Made by a program: the position numbers and the translations under genes. The notes under the pieces were generated by a model. That model was not told the DNA's origin and did no database searches. It saw only the letters and a list, made by a program, of their open reading frames with translations. From Faecalibacter bovis (GTDB taxonomy: Bacteria; Bacteroidota; Bacteroidia; Flavobacteriales; Weeksellaceae), in contig NZ_CP072842.1 of NCBI RefSeq assembly GCF_017948305.1, positions 660,001 to 724,000 on the forward strand: a stretch of DNA of 64,000 nucleotides, written 5' to 3'. This document shows positions 9,397-16,930 of the stretch, in pieces; within the stretch, counting starts at the first letter, position 1, and the number at the start of each line of letters is the position of its first letter.

Positions 9397-10971
9397 TTAA
9401 TATTTAGCTGTAGTATCAGCTACCACTTGGTTTAATGTAGCGATGATAGCATCATCCCATTTCCCTTTACGGATAGCTTCTAAAGTTTCAGCGTATTTGT
9501 TTCTCAATAACTCAACGAAATCAACTTGCCATTCTTTAACTTTATCAGTAGGAACATTTTTCAATAATCCGTTTGTACCTGCAAAGATAACAGCAACTTG
9601 CTCTTCTACTGGCATTGGAGAGTTAACTCCTTGCTTTAAAATTTCAACGTTACGAACCCCTTTACCGATAACTGCCATAGTAGCTGCATCTAAGTCTGAA
9701 GAGAATTTCGCGAACGCTTCTAACTCACGGTATTGAGCTTGATCTAATTTTAAAGTACCAGATACTTTTTTCATTGGTTTTGTTTGTGCAGAACCACCAA
9801 CACGAGATACAGAGATACCTACGTTAATCGCTGGACGAACTCCTGAGTTGAATAAATCTGACTCTAAGAAGATCTGACCATCCGTAATCGAAATTACGTT
9901 TGTTGGGATATATGCAGAAACGTCACCTGCTTGAGTTTCGATAATTGGTAAAGCAGTTAATGAACCACCACCTTTCACGATACCTTTCATTGATTCTGGT
10001 AAATCATTCATTTGAGATGCAATTGTATCATCAGAGATGATTTTAGCTGCACGCTCTAATAAACGAGAGTGTAAGTAGAAAACGTCACCAGGGTAAGCCT
10101 CACGTCCTGGAGGACGACGTAATAATAACGACACCTCACGGTAAGCTACCGCTTGTTTAGATAAATCATCATAAACAATTAAAGCTGGACGACCAGAGTC
10201 ACGGAAGAACTCACCAATAGCTGCACCTGACATAGGAGCATAAACTTGCATTGGAGCTGGATCTGATGCATTTGCAGCAACTACTACTGTGTATTTATCA
10301 GCACCGTGATCTTGTAATGTTTTCATAATTCCTGCAACTGTAGAACCTTTTTGTCCAACAGCAACATAAATACAGTAAACTGGTTCCCCTCTATCGTAGA
10401 ATTCTTTTTGATTTAAAATTGCATCTAACGCAACAGAAGTTTTACCTGTTTGACGGTCACCAATGATTAACTCACGTTGACCACGACCAACTGGAATCAT
10501 CGCATCAATAGAAACGATACCTGTTTGTAACGGCTCGCTTACTGGTTGACGGTAGATAACCCCTGGAGCTTTACGCTCGATTGGCATTTCATATAATTGA
10601 CCTTCGATTGGACCTTTACCATCGATAGGATTTCCTAACATATCTACTACACGTCCTAACATTCCTTCACCAACATTGATCGAAGCAATTTTATTAGTAC
10701 GTTTTACAGTATCACCTTCTTTGATTCCTGTAGACGTTCCGAAAAGTACAATACCTACGTTATCTTCTTCTAAGTTTTGTACCATTCCCTCTAAACCATT
10801 AGAGAACTCTACTAACTCACCATATTGAGCATTATCTAACCCATAAACGCGAGCAATACCATCCCCAACACTTAGAACGGTTCCTACTTCTGCTAATTCA
10901 ACTGCTGAATCGAAGCTAGAAAGTTGTTGTTTTAAAATAGCTGAAACTTCAGCTGGATTTATTTCTGGCAT
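9397..10971 (-). CDS. atpA: F1Fo ATP synthase alpha subunit
   Basis: 524 residues. Non-catalytic nucleotide-binding subunit of F1. The Walker A motif GDRQTGKT is at 171-178, [10 protein letters not shown] (Walker B region) at about 264-273, and the arginine finger is R390 in [14 protein letters not shown]. The N-terminus carries the usual delta-binding segment and beta-barrel domain. It starts 11 bp after the atpH stop, so translation of the two is tightly spaced. The catalytic beta subunit that must partner it is encoded elsewhere. Confidence 0.97.
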   Translation of the reverse strand: MPEINPAEVSAILKQQLSSFDSAVELAEVGTVLSVGDGIARVYGLDNAQYGELVEFSNGLEGMVQNLEEDNVGIVLFGTSTGIKEGDTVKRTNKIASINVGEGMLGRVVDMLGNPIDGKGPIEGQLYEMPIERKAPGVIYRQPVSEPLQTGIVSIDAMIPVGRGQRELIIGDRQTGKTSVALDAILNQKEFYDRGEPVYCIYVAVGQKGSTVAGIMKTLQDHGADKYTVVVAANASDPAPMQVYAPMSGAAIGEFFRDSGRPALIVYDDLSKQAVAYREVSLLLRRPPGREAYPGDVFYLHSRLLERAAKIISDDTIASQMNDLPESMKGIVKGGGSLTALPIIETQAGDVSAYIPTNVISITDGQIFLESDLFNSGVRPAINVGISVSRVGGSAQTKPMKKVSGTLKLDQAQYRELEAFAKFSSDLDAATMAVIGKGVRNVEILKQGVNSPMPVEEQVAVIFAGTNGLLKNVPTDKVKEWQVDFVELLRNKYAETLEAIRKGKWDDAIIATLNQVVADTTAKY

Positions 10972-10982
10972 CTTTGAAATAT

Positions 10983-11543
10983 TTAATATTTAGGAATGTA
11001 ATCTTTATTTAAAAATTCTTTTTTAAGTGAAGTTAATCTTGATTTAATTGATGAATCGATTTGAGTATTACCTACTTTTAAAACGAAACCTCCGATTAAA
11101 GAAGCATCAATTTTATTCACAACTTTCACTTGTGCATTTGCATCTAAACCTTCTTTCGCTTTAGCTACAATTTTGTCAATTGTTGGTTGATCCAACTCAA
11201 CAGCTGAAGTAATTTCTGCTGTTACAATATTATTCATAATATCATAAATCGTGATAAATTGTTCAGCGATTTTTGATAAAATGTTTTCTCTTCCTTGTTT
11301 TACAACTAATGAAATGAATTTTTGAGAAGTTGGAGAGAAACTAGCAAAAATTTGTGCTAATGTTGTTTCTTTCACTTTAACATCTAAAATAGGTGAGTTT
11401 AAAAAAACTTTTAAATCATCACTTTTATTAATAATGTTAATCACTTCATTCATCTCAGCATAGACAAGGTCAGTTTGATTCGCCTCTAAAGCGTATTGCA
11501 TCAAACCTTTAGCATATCTATTTGCTGCTCTGAATCCTGCCAT
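10983..11543 (-). CDS. atpH: F1Fo ATP synthase delta subunit
   Basis: 186 residues, typical for the delta (OSCP-like) stator subunit joining F1 to the b-subunit stalk. The N-terminal helical domain begins [18 protein letters not shown]. The C-terminal part keeps [27 protein letters not shown], the conserved signature region. Only 2 bp separate it from atpF upstream, consistent with operon transcription and coupled translation. Confidence 0.94.
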   Translation of the reverse strand: MAGFRAANRYAKGLMQYALEANQTDLVYAEMNEVINIINKSDDLKVFLNSPILDVKVKETTLAQIFASFSPTSQKFISLVVKQGRENILSKIAEQFITIYDIMNNIVTAEITSAVELDQPTIDKIVAKAKEGLDANAQVKVVNKIDASLIGGFVLKVGNTQIDSSIKSRLTSLKKEFLNKDYIPKY

Positions 11544-11545
11544 GA

Positions 11546-12040
11546 TTAGTTGAATTTAACTTGATCAATAACTTGATTTACTAAAGCTTCTTGAGCTGGT
11601 TTGTCAGCTAATTCTTTAGATAAAATTTTCTCTGCAATTTCGATTGATAATTGACCAACTTGGTTTTTGATATCAGCCATCGCAGCTGCTTTTTCGTTAG
11701 AAATTGCTGTTTTAGCAGATTCGATTAAACGGTCAGCTTCAACTTGAGCAGTAGATTTTGCTTCGTTAACGATTTTATCTTTCATTTCACGAGCTTCTTT
11801 TAAAATCGCATCACGCTCAATTTTAGCTTCTTTGATTAATCTTTCGTTTTCTGCATTTAATGCTACTAATTTTTCTTCTGCTTTCTTAGCTGCATTTAAA
11901 GCATCTTCGATAGATTTTTCTCTTTCAGTAACTGCAGATAAGATTGGTTTCCAAGCTACAGATCTTAAGATTACTAATAAGATGATAAAAACAATCGCTG
12001 TCCAAAAAATCAGACCAACCGAAGGAGTTATTAAATCCAT
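11546..12040 (-). CDS. atpF: F1Fo ATP synthase b subunit
   Basis: 164 residues. One N-terminal transmembrane helix (about 8-27, GLIFWTAIVFIILLVILRSV) is followed by a long charged coiled coil rich in Ala, Glu and Lys (about 35-150), the peripheral stalk architecture. It lies between atpE and atpH. The 98-bp gap before it carries a strong hairpin just after atpE. Confidence 0.95.
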   Translation of the reverse strand: MDLITPSVGLIFWTAIVFIILLVILRSVAWKPILSAVTEREKSIEDALNAAKKAEEKLVALNAENERLIKEAKIERDAILKEAREMKDKIVNEAKSTAQVEADRLIESAKTAISNEKAAAMADIKNQVGQLSIEIAEKILSKELADKPAQEALVNQVIDQVKFN

Positions 12041-12091
12041 TGTATGTTTTATTTGATATGTTTAATTTTTACTTTAATTTTTTAATAAGAA

Positions 12092-12124
12092 TTAGCTTCT
12101 ATAACCAACCGTTACAGAAGCTAA
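12092..12124 (-). promoter_or_regulatory. Strong intergenic hairpin between atpE and atpF
   Basis: On the minus strand TTAGCTTCTGTAAC pairs with GTTATAGAAGCTAA (14 bp, one G-U) around a 5-nt loop, starting 15 bp past the atpE stop. The sequence after it (TTCTTATT) is only weakly T-rich. It may stabilise the atpE message or partly terminate, so that more c-subunit is made than downstream subunits. Confidence 0.6.
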
Positions 12125-12138
12125 ATTCCTTTCAATTC

Positions 12139-12354
12139 TTATCCGTTACCTAATAACGCAACTACGATTCCGAATAAACCAGCACCCTCGATTAAGGCTG
12201 CAGCGATAATCATAGCTGTTTGAATTTTTGAAGCTGCTTCTGGCTGACGAGCGATACCTTCCATAGCTGAAGAACCGATTTTACCGATTCCGAAACCTAC
12301 TCCTAATACTGCTAATCCAGCTCCTAAAGCTGCAATACTTCCTGAAATTGCCAT
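12139..12354 (-). CDS. atpE: F1Fo ATP synthase c subunit (proteolipid)
   Basis: 71 residues forming two transmembrane helices joined by the polar loop ARQPE (35-39). The ion-binding carboxylate is the Glu in [10 protein letters not shown] of helix 2. It is followed by Gly-Ala rather than the Ser or Thr of sodium-binding c subunits, so the ring is probably proton-coupled; that is family knowledge applied to this sequence. The N-terminal helix has the Gly/Ala repeats for tight ring packing. The strong hairpin downstream could favour its higher expression. Confidence 0.96.
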   Translation of the reverse strand: MAISGSIAALGAGLAVLGVGFGIGKIGSSAMEGIARQPEAASKIQTAMIIAAALIEGAGLFGIVVALLGNG

Positions 12355-12421
12355 AATAATATGATTTAGATATATTAAAAAATTATTTTTTTACTTTTTT
12401 GTCCTTCTTGTATTCTACTTC

Positions 12422-13552
12422 TTAGTGTGCATCGTGGTGTTCGTGTTCTGCTGTTGCAGTTCCGATGAATAATGCTACTAACATTGTAAATACGAATGCT
12501 TGTAATACCGCTACTAATAACTCTAAACAGTAGATAAATAATGCTAATGGTAAAGAACCACCTGCCATAAATTCTGTTTGGAAGATAAAGATTAACGAAA
12601 TTAATGATAAGATAATGATGTGACCTGCTGTAATATTAGCAAATAAACGTACCATTAAGGCGAATGGTTTAGTCACAATACCGATTAACTCGATAGGAGC
12701 TAATAAGATTTTCACTGGTACTGGTACACCAGGCATCCATAACATGTGCCCCCAGTATTCTTTGTTTCCTGATACATTAATTACAATTAATGCAATTAAA
12801 GCTAAAACAAATGTTACTGCAATATTACCTGTAACGTTTGCTGCACCTGGTAATAAACCTAATAAGTTATTAACCCAAATGAAGAAAAATAACGTTAATA
12901 AGTAAGGCATATATTTAGCATACTTTTTCTCTCCAATATTTGGAATTGCAACTTCGTCACGAATAAAGATAATAACTGGCTCTAAGAAACCAGCGATTCC
13001 TTTAGGAACTAAATCACCTTTTTTGTAGTTAGAAGCTACAGTAGAGAATACTAAAATTAAGATTACAAAAGATAATAACATCGATGCTACATTCTTTGTA
13101 ATAGAGAAATCTAATGGTTTCTCATTTGCTAAATACCCAGCCTCATCGAAAGAAATTGCACCGTTTGCATCTGTCTTGTACACTTTTTCGTGGTATAAAA
13201 CATAGTGATTCCCGTTGCTTTCTACGATATCCTCTCCGTGGTGGAATTTAGATGACATGAAAACATTTAATCCGTTATCATCCCATAAAATAATTGGTAA
13301 TGGAATAGAAACACTGTTGTCTCCTTCTCCCCATAAGTGCCACTCATGTGCATCACCAATGTGGTGCATAATTGTTGGTACAGGATTGAAAGTTTTGTCA
13401 CCAGCTTTCACTTGAGCCATTTCCTCTGCTTTCGCTTGTTTTTCTTTCTGTACTAATTCACTGAACGTCTTAGCATCAGTCACAGTAGAAGCCGCATTTG
13501 CGAATCCGAATGTGAATAACATTAAAAACGTTAATAACGCTGAAAATTTCAT
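12422..13552 (-). CDS. atpB: F1Fo ATP synthase a subunit with periplasmic extension
   Basis: 376 residues, longer than the about 270 of E. coli. A signal peptide (1-20) and a roughly 130-residue polar domain precede the membrane part. That domain is rich in His (IMHHIGDAHEWHLWGEGD at 61-78). About five or six transmembrane helices start near 155. The essential stator arginine is R302 in LMVRLFANITAGH. The C-terminus is again His-rich (AEHEHHDAH). The N-terminal extension is a known Bacteroidota feature whose function I cannot state. Confidence 0.94.
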   Translation of the reverse strand: MKFSALLTFLMLFTFGFANAASTVTDAKTFSELVQKEKQAKAEEMAQVKAGDKTFNPVPTIMHHIGDAHEWHLWGEGDNSVSIPLPIILWDDNGLNVFMSSKFHHGEDIVESNGNHYVLYHEKVYKTDANGAISFDEAGYLANEKPLDFSITKNVASMLLSFVILILVFSTVASNYKKGDLVPKGIAGFLEPVIIFIRDEVAIPNIGEKKYAKYMPYLLTLFFFIWVNNLLGLLPGAANVTGNIAVTFVLALIALIVINVSGNKEYWGHMLWMPGVPVPVKILLAPIELIGIVTKPFALMVRLFANITAGHIIILSLISLIFIFQTEFMAGGSLPLALFIYCLELLVAVLQAFVFTMLVALFIGTATAEHEHHDAH

Positions 13553-13630
13553 GTATAATTCCTTTGTATCTAAATTGCGTGCAAAATTATAGTAAATTAA
13601 CCACTTACCAAAGCGTAATGCTAAAAATCA

Positions 13631-14011
13631 TTAAAACTTTTTTAACTCAAGTTTAATTAATCGTAGAAACACTAAAACTTCGATGAGCAAAATTACAAAA
13701 TATGCCAATACCAAATGTAAAACATTTGATTTAATTTGCTCATTCACAACAATAAGTGCTAATACGATACCCATTTTAGCTACCATTCCACCCATGAAAG
13801 TGAACCCTACAAAATCAGGACTTTTAACTTTTACAAAGAATCCTAATTGTAAAATCATAAACGTAATTAATCCTAAAATAATATAGATTTTGTACACTAT
13901 TGGCGGATTTTCGCTCAAGTTCATAGCTGATACAACTCCAAAATGAATTACACCTACAATAATTACTAACGCTATATATATTAATGTTAGTTTTATAAAT
14001 TCTTTCCCCAT
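13631..14011 (-). CDS. Four-helix membrane protein of the atp operon (AtpI-like position)
   Basis: 126 residues with four predicted transmembrane helices (about 8-30, 42-62, 70-90, 97-118) and a basic C-terminus (RLIKLELKKF). It begins 3 bp after atpZ and precedes atpB. Position and size suggest the role of AtpI-type assembly factors of Fo, but sequence similarity to AtpI is not obvious, so the role is inferred from context only. Confidence 0.75.
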   Translation of the reverse strand: MGKEFIKLTLIYIALVIIVGVIHFGVVSAMNLSENPPIVYKIYIILGLITFMILQLGFFVKVKSPDFVGFTFMGGMVAKMGIVLALIVVNEQIKSNVLHLVLAYFVILLIEVLVFLRLIKLELKKF

Positions 14012-14014
14012 AAT

Positions 14015-14230
14015 CTACTCTTTTGGTAATTGGCGAATGACTGAAAATATTCCTCCAAAAACACCTACTAACGACATTGCGGCTGTCCAATAAGGTTGTT
14101 TGGTTTCCATTTTTCCATCTAACCAATATCCAATTCCGGCAAAGATAGCAATCGTTAACGCCATTTGAATTCCCATTCCAGAAAATTTCAAGAAATTATT
14201 CACGTTTTTTGTCTTAGGCTCTTGTTTCAT
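14015..14230 (-). CDS. AtpZ/AtpI-family small membrane protein
   Basis: 71 residues from the ATG at 14230. An in-frame ATG at 14284 would add 18 residues overlapping dusB and is less likely. The protein has a basic polar N-terminus and two transmembrane helices (about 14-34 and 43-65) with FAGIGYWLDGKM between them, the pattern of the AtpZ/AtpI family at the head of many ATP synthase operons. Members are thought to help c-ring assembly or ion supply to Fo. It is the first gene of the minus-strand operon. A near-match -7 element (TATCTTTA, 14269-14276) lies upstream, inside the 5' end of dusB. Confidence 0.8.
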   Translation of the reverse strand: MKQEPKTKNVNNFLKFSGMGIQMALTIAIFAGIGYWLDGKMETKQPYWTAAMSLVGVFGGIFSVIRQLPKE

Positions 14231-14240
14231 AATTATTACG

Positions 14241-14248
14241 TAATTTTG
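14241..14248 (+). promoter_or_regulatory. Putative -7 element of dusB (TAATTTTG)
   Basis: Exact TAnnTTTG match 16 bp before the GTG start of dusB, with TTG at 14222-14224 as a possible -33 element. The TTG overlaps the atpZ start codon on the other strand, so the two divergent promoters interleave. Confidence 0.5.
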
Positions 14249-14264
14249 CAAAAAATTATTTCTA

Positions 14265-15263
14265 GTGGTAAAGATAGGAAACATAGAGTTACCAGACTTC
14301 CCTTTGTTACTTGCTCCGATGGAGGATGTAAGTGATCCGCCATTCCGTCGTTTATGTAAGGAACATGGCGCAGATTTGATGTATACTGAGTTTATCTCGT
14401 CTGAAGGATTAATTCGTGACGCGATTAAGAGTCGTATGAAGTTGGATATTTTTGATTATGAAAGACCAATTGGTATTCAGATTTTTGGTGGTGATGAAGA
14501 AGCAATGGCGATGTCTGCTAAAATTGTGGAAACTGTCGAACCTGATTTAGTAGATATTAATTTTGGTTGTCCTGTAAAGAAAGTAGTTTGTAAAGGTGCT
14601 GGTGCTGGCGTATTAAAAGATATTGATTTGATGGTTAAATTAACAAAATCAGTAGTTGAAAGTACACATTTACCAGTTACAGTTAAAACTCGTTTAGGTT
14701 GGGATCATGATTCTATTAATATAGATGAAGTTGCACAACGTTTACAAGATACAGGAATCAAAGCCTTGGCAATTCACGGTCGTACTCGTGCACAGATGTA
14801 CAAAGGACATTCGGATTGGTCGCACATTGCAAGAGTAAAAGCAAATCCAAATATTGAGATTCCAATTTTTGGAAATGGAGATATTGATTCGCCACAAAAA
14901 GCTGTAGAATACAAGGAAAAATACGGTGTTGATGGTGTGATGATTGGACGCGCTGCTATTGGTTATCCTTGGATTTTTAATCAGATTAAACATTACCGTG
15001 AAACGGGAGAATTGTTACCAGAACCTACCATTTACGAACGTATGGAAGCTGCTAAAAACCATCTTTTATGGGCTGTTGAATGGAAAGGTGAACGCACAGG
15101 AATTTTAGAAACTCGTATGCATTACACGAACTATTTCAAAGGTATTCCTAATTTTAAACCTTATCGTACGAAATTAGTTACACAAGATAATTTAATTGAT
15201 ATCGAAGCAACTTTTAAAGAAATTGAAGAAGAATTTATTCCTCAATTACTTAATAATATTTAA
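14265..15263 (+). CDS. dusB: tRNA dihydrouridine synthase (DusB family)
   Basis: 332 residues from a GTG start. An FMN- and NADPH-dependent TIM-barrel enzyme reducing uridines in the tRNA D-loop. APMEDVSDPPFRRLC (17-31) is the N-terminal flavin-binding stretch. The catalytic cysteine is C102 in DINFGCPVKKVVCKGAG, and IHGRTRAQMYKG and GNGDI with GVMIGRAAIG are the phosphate- and FMN-binding loops. GTG is chosen because no ATG lies nearby and it starts right at the conserved N-terminus. Divergent from the atp operon. Assignment to DusB rather than another Dus class is by similarity of motifs. Confidence 0.9.
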   Translation: MVKIGNIELPDFPLLLAPMEDVSDPPFRRLCKEHGADLMYTEFISSEGLIRDAIKSRMKLDIFDYERPIGIQIFGGDEEAMAMSAKIVETVEPDLVDINFGCPVKKVVCKGAGAGVLKDIDLMVKLTKSVVESTHLPVTVKTRLGWDHDSINIDEVAQRLQDTGIKALAIHGRTRAQMYKGHSDWSHIARVKANPNIEIPIFGNGDIDSPQKAVEYKEKYGVDGVMIGRAAIGYPWIFNQIKHYRETGELLPEPTIYERMEAAKNHLLWAVEWKGERTGILETRMHYTNYFKGIPNFKPYRTKLVTQDNLIDIEATFKEIEEEFIPQLLNNI

Positions 15264-15267
15264 AATA

Positions 15268-15297
15268 AAAACCATCTCAATTGAGATGGTTTTTTAT
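15268..15297. terminator. Bidirectional terminator between dusB and the HAD-like gene
   Basis: A perfect palindrome (AACCATCTCAATTGAGATGG) has T-rich tracts on both sides. It serves dusB (+) and the converging minus-strand gene ending at 15300. Confidence 0.85.
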
Positions 15298-15299
15298 TT

Positions 15300-15683
15300 T
15301 TATATGTGAATTCCAATACCTCCAGCTTCACAAATCGGATTCGTGTGCCAATCTGCATCATCATCAAAAAGCATATCAAATTGATGCTCTTGATAAAATT
15401 CTAATTTATCTTCACTATCGGTATAAATAATTTTATCTGCAATTCCTAAAGTTGTAGCATCAGCAATTAAATCAGCATTTCGACCTTCTAATTTAGGTTC
15501 AATATTCATTCGTTTACAGTGTTCCAAATATTGTTCGTTACTTGTACGCACCGTCAAAATCCAAACATCATGTCCTTTTCTAATCATTCGCTGTGCTAAC
15601 AGAAATAAAACTTCATCTGTTAAAGTATCATCATAATCGAAAGCCACTTTCAATTTATAATTTCCGTTTTGATCTATAAACAT
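15300..15683 (-). CDS. Small HAD-like phosphatase family protein
   Basis: 127 residues. AFDYDDTLTDE (14-24) is a DxDxT HAD motif I with nucleophile D16. ILTVRTSN (42-49) fits motif II, and LFDDDADWH (105-113) is an acidic motif III/IV. There is no cap domain, so the substrate could be a protein or large molecule, or the protein could be an inactive relative. It is 5 bp downstream of the DUF2891 gene and likely co-transcribed. Substrate unknown. Confidence 0.75.
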   Translation of the reverse strand: MFIDQNGNYKLKVAFDYDDTLTDEVLFLLAQRMIRKGHDVWILTVRTSNEQYLEHCKRMNIEPKLEGRNADLIADATTLGIADKIIYTDSEDKLEFYQEHQFDMLFDDDADWHTNPICEAGGIGIHI

Positions 15684-15688
15684 TATTT

Positions 15689-16747
15689 CTATTTTAATTC
15701 TTGTTTCGTTTTTAGGGCATATAAAGCAAAAGTACCTAGCCAGTGACTTCCCATGTAATCATCATTTGAAATGTTATTGAACGAATAATTAAAATGATGA
15801 TCAGCCCAAGTGTTTAAATAATTTAATTCTGGTAATTTATGTGCAATTTGATACAAAGCGGTTGCACGACTAAAATTTAACCCATCCAAATGCACCAATT
15901 GTCCATCCGTACGATCAGAAACAATTCCTGGTTTTAATTCATGTTTTCTATCAAACAACTGTGGTAAAAATGCTTTTAACCACGTTTTATATTCTTTGGT
16001 TGGTGTAATTTTCGACATTAGTAAAGCTTCTTCTAAACAAGCCGAAAGAAAATCAGATCCACTTGGCTCAAAACCAAGATTACATCCTTTATCTTTTAAA
16101 TATAAACGATTCGCATTCTCGATAATCACTTGTTCAAAAGCTTTATCATTAACCGAACGTGCATAATCAATAGCTAAACTCAACCCAAAAGCAGTGTTAT
16201 CGTGTGTACCTGTACGCACAGGATAAACTAATTTAGGTAAATATCCATTGTACTTTTCGACAATCAAATCACTTAAAGGTTGAAGATTTTTAGCCCATTG
16301 TTGTGCGTCTGCATCCTGCCAATTATTCAACTCCATTTGCAATTGAAGCAACCAAGCCCATCCATAAGTACGTTCGAAATTTCGGTTATTTTTATCTTCG
16401 AAAAATGCTTTTTCTATGGCAACATTTTCAGTAGTGATTAATGCATTTAATTGTTTTCTTACTTCGTCATTTTTATCCAATTCCGGAAAATCTTTCATCA
16501 ACTTAACTATCGACCAAAATCCGTGTACCGAAGAATGCCAATCGAAGCATCCGTAGAAAATAGGACGTAATTGCTTTGGTGTTTTTAGATCCGCATCACT
16601 TCCTAAAACATTACCTAATTTGTTCGGATATTCTATCGTGATGCAATGCGTAGGTAATTCGAAAATCTTTTGTGCTTGTTCTATTTTCAACTCTTGTGCA
16701 AAAGCTGAGGATGAAATTATTGTGAATAGGAATAAAATTCGTTTCAT
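15689..16747 (-). CDS. Exported DUF2891 protein
   Basis: 352 residues from the ATG at 16747, chosen because it gives a clean signal peptide (MKRILFLFTIISSSAFA); the frame is open to 16774. The mature part is helical and rich in Trp and His, with FYGCFDWHSSVHGFWS (about 63-78), RTGTHDNTAFG and FEPSGSDFLSACLEEALLM, the conserved segments of the DUF2891 family. The family is predicted to form an alpha/alpha toroid like glycan-active enzymes, but its reaction is not established. Predicted periplasmic. The HAD-like gene follows. Confidence 0.8.
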   Translation of the reverse strand: MKRILFLFTIISSSAFAQELKIEQAQKIFELPTHCITIEYPNKLGNVLGSDADLKTPKQLRPIFYGCFDWHSSVHGFWSIVKLMKDFPELDKNDEVRKQLNALITTENVAIEKAFFEDKNNRNFERTYGWAWLLQLQMELNNWQDADAQQWAKNLQPLSDLIVEKYNGYLPKLVYPVRTGTHDNTAFGLSLAIDYARSVNDKAFEQVIIENANRLYLKDKGCNLGFEPSGSDFLSACLEEALLMSKITPTKEYKTWLKAFLPQLFDRKHELKPGIVSDRTDGQLVHLDGLNFSRATALYQIAHKLPELNYLNTWADHHFNYSFNNISNDDYMGSHWLGTFALYALKTKQELK

Positions 16748-16839
16748 GAAGATTGTTTTTATAAAACTAATCAAAATATTCTACTTCAATATCTTTTATA
16801 TTAAGCTGTTTTACTGTTTCTCGTTAACTTATAAATGTG

Positions 16840-16872
16840 ATGTAATTCTGAAACAAGTTCAGAATGACTATT
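16840..16872. repeat. Short dispersed-repeat-like palindrome (ATTCTGAAACAAGTTCAGAATGAC)
   Basis: Located between the porin and DUF2891 genes. TTCTGAA-CAAG-TTCAGAA forms an inverted repeat whose reverse reads GTCATTCTGAACTTGTTTCAG, a phrase I associate with extragenic repeats in many Bacteroidota genomes. A related phrase occurs at 30733-30757. Copy number in this genome cannot be seen here. Confidence 0.4.
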
Positions 16873-16893
16873 TCAATTTATAAAAAACAAGAC

Positions 16894-16924
16894 AAAAAAA
16901 ACGACATCATCAGAAGTCGTTTTT
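16894..16924 (-). terminator. Rho-independent terminator of the porin gene
   Basis: On the minus strand AAAAACGAC pairs with GTCGTTTTT around a 10-nt loop, with further T after it. It begins 7 bp past the porin stop. Confidence 0.8.
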
Positions 16925-16930
16925 GTTATA

